From assembly GCF_901875635.1 (NCBI RefSeq), contig NZ_CABFMN010000155.1, positions 1-17,017 on the forward strand: DNA of 17,017 nucleotides, written 5' to 3'. Positions 13,682-17,017 of the stretch are shown here, one piece after another. Under the pieces are notes generated by a model. The model saw only the letters and a list, made by a program, of their open reading frames with translations, had not been told where the DNA came from and made no database searches. The DNA comes from Xylophilus ampelinus (GTDB lineage: Bacteria > Pseudomonadota > Gammaproteobacteria > Burkholderiales > Burkholderiaceae_C). The position numbers and the translations under genes were made by a program. Position 1 is the first letter of the stretch, and each line of letters begins with the position of its first letter.

Positions 13682-15007
13682 ATGTCCATGACCCCCCAGG
13701 AAATCGTCTCCGAACTCGACAACCACATCGTCGGCCAGCCGCAGGCCAAGCGCGCCGTGGCCATCGCGCTGCGCAACCGCTGGCGCCGCCAGCAGGTCGA
13801 CGACAAGCTGCGCCACGAGATCACGCCCAAGAACATCCTCATGATCGGCCCCACGGGCGTGGGCAAGACCGAGATCGCGCGCCGCCTCGCCCGCCTGGCC
13901 GATGCGCCCTTCATCAAGGTCGAGGCCACCAAGTTCACCGAGGTCGGCTACGTTGGCAAGGACGTGGATTCGATCATTCGCGACCTGGCCGAGATCTCGG
14001 TCAAGCAGACCCGCGAAACCGAGAGCGCCAAGGTCCGCATGCGGGCCGAGGATGCGGCCGAGGAGCGCATCCTCGACGTGCTGCTGCCCGCCGCGCGAGA
14101 CGCCGAAGGCCGTGCCACCGGCGACAGCGCCAACGCCACGCGCCAGGCCTTCCGCAAGAAGCTGCGCGAGAAGCAGCTGGACGAGAAGGAGATCGAGATC
14201 GAGGTCGCGGACGTCCGCGCCCCGCTGGAGATCATGGGCCCGGCCGGCATGGAAGAAATGACCGAGCAGCTCAAGGGCATGTTCAGCCAGTTCGGCCAGG
14301 GCAAGCGCAAGACCCGCAAGCTCAAGATCGCCGAGGCGCTGCGCCTGCTGACCGACGAGGAGGCCGGCAAGCTGCTCAACGAGGACGATGTGCGCACCCA
14401 GGCCATCGCGAATGCGGAGCAGAACGGCATTGTCTTCATCGACGAGATCGACAAAGTGGCCACGCGCAGCGAGGCGCAGGGCGCCGACGTGTCGCGCCAG
14501 GGCGTGCAGCGCGACCTGCTGCCGCTGGTCGAGGGCACGGCCGTCACCACCAAGTACGGCGTGGTGCGCACCGACCACATCCTCTTCATCGCCAGTGGCG
14601 CCTTTCACCTGAGCAAGCCGAGTGACCTCATTCCCGAGCTGCAGGGGCGCTTCCCGATCCGCGTCGAGCTGCAGTCGCTGTCGATCGCCGATTTCGAGAG
14701 CATCCTGACGCAGACGCGCGCCTCGCTCGTCAAGCAGTACGAGGCGCTGCTGGCGACGGAGGGCGTGACGCTGGAGTTCACACCCGACGGCATCACCCGC
14801 CTGGCGAGCATCGCCTTCGAGGTCAACGAGCGCACCGAGAACATCGGCGCGCGGCGGTTGTCGACGGTGATGGAGCGTCTTCTGGACGAGGTGAGCTTCG
14901 ATGCCACCCGGCTGGAGGGCCAGAGCGTGCGCATCGATGCCGCCTACGTCGATGGCCGTCTGTCGGCACTAAGTCACGACGAGGACCTCTCGCGCTTCAT
15001 CCTCTGA
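13682..15007 (+). CDS. hslU: ATP-dependent protease HslUV, ATPase subunit HslU
   Basis: HslU is the hexameric AAA+ unfoldase that feeds HslV. The 441-residue product has the N-terminal [16 protein letters not shown], Walker A GPTGVGKT (56–63), pore loop GYVG (89–92), an inserted I-domain (about 110–230), Walker B IVFIDEID (250–257), GRFPIRVEL, the NIGARRL sensor 2 region and the C-terminal EDLSRFIL tail that docks into HslV, all intact. ATG 13682 gives the family N-terminus; the frame open back to 13478 runs through hslV and the repeat and is not coding. The ribosome binding site is modest (AGGAA about 15 bases or CAGG about 7 bases upstream). The stop is followed by a weak hairpin and then the dcw promoter region. 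Confidence 0.97.
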   Translation: MSMTPQEIVSELDNHIVGQPQAKRAVAIALRNRWRRQQVDDKLRHEITPKNILMIGPTGVGKTEIARRLARLADAPFIKVEATKFTEVGYVGKDVDSIIRDLAEISVKQTRETESAKVRMRAEDAAEERILDVLLPAARDAEGRATGDSANATRQAFRKKLREKQLDEKEIEIEVADVRAPLEIMGPAGMEEMTEQLKGMFSQFGQGKRKTRKLKIAEALRLLTDEEAGKLLNEDDVRTQAIANAEQNGIVFIDEIDKVATRSEAQGADVSRQGVQRDLLPLVEGTAVTTKYGVVRTDHILFIASGAFHLSKPSDLIPELQGRFPIRVELQSLSIADFESILTQTRASLVKQYEALLATEGVTLEFTPDGITRLASIAFEVNERTENIGARRLSTVMERLLDEVSFDATRLEGQSVRIDAAYVDGRLSALSHDEDLSRFIL

Positions 15008-15019
15008 CGTCGGCCAACG

Positions 15020-15057
15020 CCAGTGGCAGGGTTGAAGCATCACTTTCACTGCCCTGG
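15020..15057 (+). terminator. Weak hairpin after hslU
   Basis: CCAG(T)GGCAG at 15020–15029 pairs with CTGCCCTGG at 15049–15057 around a 19-base loop, 13 bases after the hslU stop. No T run follows, so it is a poor intrinsic terminator. It may stabilise the hslU 3' end or allow read-through into the dcw cluster. Confidence 0.3.
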
Positions 15058-15074
15058 CTAAGTGCTTACGTTCA

Positions 15075-15122
15075 AACGACTTTTCGCCTGCGTCGTTCTC
15101 GCGAAATCTTCGCTAAGTCGTT
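15075..15122. repeat. Inverted repeat in the hslU–mraZ gap
   Basis: AACGACTT (15075–15082) and AAGTCGTT (15115–15122) are perfect complements 32 bases apart; GTCGTT at 15092 is a second partial partner. The loop contains TCGCGAAATCTTCGC, reminiscent of the GCGAA units in the palindromic repeats, so it may be a decayed remnant. The surrounding stretch is unusually AT-rich for this window. Confidence 0.3.
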
Positions 15123-15155
15123 GATTCCATTACAAAAAAAGAGCGCGACCCACCG

Positions 15156-15183
15156 TTGTGCAGCAATGGTTTCCTGCTACAGT
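15156..15183 (+). promoter_or_regulatory. Candidate dcw cluster promoter (Pmra)
   Basis: TTGTGC (15156–15161) and TACAGT (15178–15183) are 16 bases apart, and TGC directly before the latter makes an extended -10. It would start transcription near 15190, about 80 bases before mraZ. The -10 touches the first MraZ operator repeat, so MraZ binding would block the promoter. Confidence 0.5.
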
Positions 15184-15220
15184 GCAAAAAAGTGCAGTTA
15201 AGTGGGAAAAAGTGTCGGCA
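15181..15220 (+). promoter_or_regulatory. MraZ operator: four tandem 10-bp repeats
   Basis: Four units start with AGTG at exactly 10-base spacing: AGTGCAAAAA, AGTGCAGTTA, AGTGGGAAAA and AGTGTCGGCA. MraZ is known to bind tandem (A)GTGG/GTGT-type boxes with 10-bp periodicity ahead of mraZ in E. coli and Mycoplasma, which places one box per helical turn for the ring-shaped MraZ oligomer. Position, period and motif all agree. Confidence 0.8.
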
Positions 15221-15260
15221 AACCCCGTCCCGGGGCCCGGCGGCTGCCGAATCGGGGTTT
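15220..15260 (+). other. Hairpin in the mraZ leader
   Basis: AAACCCCG (15220–15227) and CGGGGTTT (15253–15260) are perfect complements, with a GC-rich loop that can form an inner CGGC/GCCG pair. The structure ends 7 bases before the GTG start of mraZ, where the ribosome binding site would lie, so it may limit translation. Confidence 0.4.
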
Positions 15261-15267
15261 CTTGGTC

Positions 15268-15696
15268 GTGTTTCAGGGCGCTTCATCGCTGAGTCTGGAT
15301 GCCAAGGGGCGGCTTTCCGTGCCGACCCGGCATCGTGACGTCCTGCTCGCGACCGCCTCCGGCCAGCTGACGATCACTCGCCATCCCCACGGCTGCCTGA
15401 TGATCTTCCCGCGTCCCGAGTGGGAGAAATTCCGCGACAGGATCGCGGCGCTTCCGATGAACGCGCAGTGGTACAAGCGGCTGTTCCTGGGCAATGCGAT
15501 GGACGTCGAGATGGACGGCACCGGCCGCGTGCTGGTCTCGCCGGAATTGCGCACCGCCGCCAACATCGCCCGCGACACGCTGCTGCTGGGCATGGGCACG
15601 CACTTCGAGCTCTGGGACAAGGCCACGCACGATGCCAAGGAAGCCGAGGCCCTCGCGGCCATGGACCCGCAGGCGCTGCAGGACCTCGCGTTCTGA
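15268..15696 (+). CDS. mraZ: Transcriptional regulator MraZ
   Basis: MraZ is the AbrB-like DNA-binding first gene of the dcw cluster and represses its own promoter. The 142-residue product has the two repeated DxxGR halves: [14 protein letters not shown] near the start and [14 protein letters not shown] in the middle, plus [10 protein letters not shown] and FELWD. GTG 15268 gives the conserved (M)[15 protein letters not shown]-terminus. The frame is open back to GTG 15202, but that start lies inside the operator and adds a non-conserved tail. The ribosome binding site is weak and partly next to a hairpin. rsmH follows 12 bases after the stop. Confidence 0.95.
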   Translation: MFQGASSLSLDAKGRLSVPTRHRDVLLATASGQLTITRHPHGCLMIFPRPEWEKFRDRIAALPMNAQWYKRLFLGNAMDVEMDGTGRVLVSPELRTAANIARDTLLLGMGTHFELWDKATHDAKEAEALAAMDPQALQDLAF

Positions 15697-15708
15697 TGGG
15701 GTCCGGAC

Positions 15709-16665
15709 TTGAGCCTTTCCCTGACCCACACGACCGTGCTGCTGCACGAGACGGTCGACGCTGTCCTCTCGGCAGCGCCCACCGCGCCCGGGGGCGGATG
15801 CCTGGGCACCTTCGTCGATGCGACTTTCGGCCGCGGCGGGCATGCGCGGCTGCTGCTGTCCAGGCTGGCGCCCGAGGGCCGGCTGATCGCGTTCGACAAG
15901 GACGCGGAAGCGGTGGCCGAAGCAGCGCGCATCCCCGATGCGCGTTTTTCCATCCGGCACGAAGGCTTCGCGGCGCTGGGGGTGCTGCCACCGGGCAGCG
16001 TGGCCGGCGTCCTGATGGACCTCGGTGTCAGCTCCCCCCAGATCGACAACCCCGCACGGGGTTTTTCTTTTCGTTTCGACGGCCCGCTGGACATGCGCAT
16101 GGACACCACGCGCGGCCAGAGTGTGGCCGACTGGCTGGCAACGGCCGAACCACAGCAGATTGCAGAGGTGATTCGTGACTATGGCGAAGAACGGTTTGCT
16201 GTTCAGATTGCAAAGGCGATTGCTGCTCGCCGACAGGAACGGGGCCCAATTTCAACCACCGCCGAACTGGCCGAGCTCGTGGCTGGCACGGTCAAAACCC
16301 GCGAGCCGGGCCAGAACCCTGCAACGCGCACATTTCAGGCTCTTCGGATTTTCATCAACGCCGAGCTTGAAGAGCTGCAACAGGCGCTAGAGGCGAGCCT
16401 GACCGTGCTGCAACCCGGAGGCCGGCTGGCGGTGATCAGCTTCCACTCGCTGGAAGACCGCATCGTCAAGCAGTTCATCGCCACGCATTCGCGCGAGGTC
16501 TACGACCGGCGCGCGCCCTTTGCCGCGCCCAAGGCGATGAAGCTTCGCGCCGTGGGCCGCATCAAGCCCTCCGAGGCCGAGGTACAGGCCAACCCGCGTG
16601 CACGCAGCGCCATCCTGCGCGTGGCCGAGCGCACCGAGGCCGAGCCGGCCGGAGGCGCCCGATGA
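15709..16665 (+). CDS. rsmH: 16S rRNA m4C1402 N4-methyltransferase RsmH (MraW)
   Basis: RsmH N4-methylates C1402 in the 16S rRNA P-site. The 318 residues include [11 protein letters not shown] at the start, the SAM motif [10 protein letters not shown] (37–46), FDKDAEA (62–68), [12 protein letters not shown] (102–113), [16 protein letters not shown] (117–132) and [10 protein letters not shown] (242–251), all family hallmarks. TTG 15709 is the only start placed just before the conserved N-terminus. The codon use from about 16060 to 16390 is visibly less GC-rich than the flanks, and a terminator-like hairpin lies inside the gene at 16048–16071. The stop overlaps ftsL as ATGA. Confidence 0.95.
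   Translation: MSLSLTHTTVLLHETVDAVLSAAPTAPGGGCLGTFVDATFGRGGHARLLLSRLAPEGRLIAFDKDAEAVAEAARIPDARFSIRHEGFAALGVLPPGSVAGVLMDLGVSSPQIDNPARGFSFRFDGPLDMRMDTTRGQSVADWLATAEPQQIAEVIRDYGEERFAVQIAKAIAARRQERGPISTTAELAELVAGTVKTREPGQNPATRTFQALRIFINAELEELQQALEASLTVLQPGGRLAVISFHSLEDRIVKQFIATHSREVYDRRAPFAAPKAMKLRAVGRIKPSEAEVQANPRARSAILRVAERTEAEPAGGAR
16048..16071 (+). terminator. Intrinsic-terminator-like hairpin inside rsmH
   Basis: AACCCC-GCAC-GGGGTT followed by TTTCTTTT has the form of a factor-independent terminator: a 6-bp GC-rich stem, a tetraloop and a T-rich tail. It encodes NPARGFSF, a conserved RsmH motif, so the protein constrains it. The T-rich tail uses rare TTT/TCT codons for this window. Activity is uncertain, since translating ribosomes would normally prevent folding. 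Confidence 0.35.
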
Positions 16666-17017
16666 TCACGCGCCTGAACCTGCTGCTGCTGTTGGCGGTG
16701 CTCGGCACCGCCATGTTCCTGGTGCATACGCAGTACCAGTCGCGCCAGCTCTACACGCAGTACTACAAGGCGCAGAGCGAGTCGCGCGTGCTCGAGACCG
16801 AGTTCGAGCGCCTGCAGGTCGAGAAGCGCGCGCAGGCCACGCCGCTGCGTGTCGAACGCCTGGCCAAGGAGCAGATCAAGATGCGCACCACCACGCCGGC
16901 GATGACGCTCTACGTTCGGCCCGACGGCAGCGTGATCCCGGCCGTGCCGCCGGCGCCGCCGGCCGCGCCGGCGGCCACCGGAGCGGCCGGCGCCCGTGCG
17001 CCGGCGCATTCGTGGAG
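16662..17017 (+). CDS. ftsL: Cell division protein FtsL, 3' end outside window
   Basis: The frame runs from ATG 16662 (overlapping the rsmH stop as ATGA) to the right edge, 118 codons with no stop. The product has a short cytoplasmic start, one transmembrane helix (about residues 5–22, [17 protein letters not shown]) and a periplasmic coiled coil (about 30–72, [22 protein letters not shown]), then [12 protein letters not shown]. That is the FtsL pattern, and FtsL with FtsB and FtsQ forms the divisome complex that activates FtsWI. The visible C-terminal tail is rich in Pro and Ala, beyond what E. coli FtsL has (121 residues in total), so this protein is slightly longer. The place after rsmH in the dcw cluster confirms it. 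Confidence 0.93.
   Translation, partial: MITRLNLLLLLAVLGTAMFLVHTQYQSRQLYTQYYKAQSESRVLETEFERLQVEKRAQATPLRVERLAKEQIKMRTTTPAMTLYVRPDGSVIPAVPPAPPAAPAATGAAGARAPAHSW

Overview
The window looks like a chromosomal backbone segment of a high-GC betaproteobacterium of the order Burkholderiales, most likely family Comamonadaceae (a Variovorax/Ramlibacter/Acidovorax-like organism). The evidence is the very high GC content, the gene order dapF–DUF484–xerC … cobW–dksA … hslV–hslU followed by the mraZ–rsmH–ftsL start of the division (dcw) cluster, the HslV propeptide that begins MEQFHG, and short dispersed repeats of a kind I associate with Comamonadaceae. The genus is an inference. I see no tRNA, rRNA, CRISPR array, insertion sequence or prophage gene.

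Layout. 1–591 (minus) is the 5' part of a secreted alanine-rich coiled-coil protein that runs off the left edge. It diverges from an FNR-type [4Fe-4S] oxygen-sensing regulator (852–1619), with an FNR-box-like site between them. A zinc-dependent base/nucleoside deaminase follows (1710–2219), then a repeat that separates it from the convergent aldo/keto reductase dkgB (2308–3120, minus). dkgB diverges from a YafC-like LysR regulator (3229–4134). A small lipoprotein with an I78 peptidase-inhibitor-like domain comes next.

From 4598 a tightly packed plus-strand run begins: dapF, a DUF484 protein, a DUF218/ElyC-like envelope protein, xerC and rlmI. The last four of these genes overlap at their junctions. 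A palindromic repeat then leads to a His-rich CobW-type metallochaperone GTPase, a zinc-less DksA with a long Ala/Lys/Pro-rich N-terminal extension and a long structured leader, a TPR-like/STAS-like protein of unknown role, hslV, a second copy of the palindromic repeat, and hslU. The window ends with the dcw promoter, a four-repeat MraZ operator, mraZ, rsmH and a truncated ftsL.

The genes are mainly housekeeping: diaminopimelate and peptidoglycan supply, chromosome dimer resolution, rRNA methylation, stringent response, proteolysis and cell division. The unusual material is in the repeats. One ~60-bp family occurs three times, and two of those copies sit in frame inside dapF and rlmI, so the repeat has become protein sequence. 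A second ~130-bp GCGAA-rich hairpin family occurs twice, each time beginning a few bases after a stop codon; one copy separates hslV from hslU. Other points of interest are the dksA leader (GC-rich discriminator, hairpins, possible 19-codon leader ORF) and an intrinsic-terminator-like hairpin inside rsmH.
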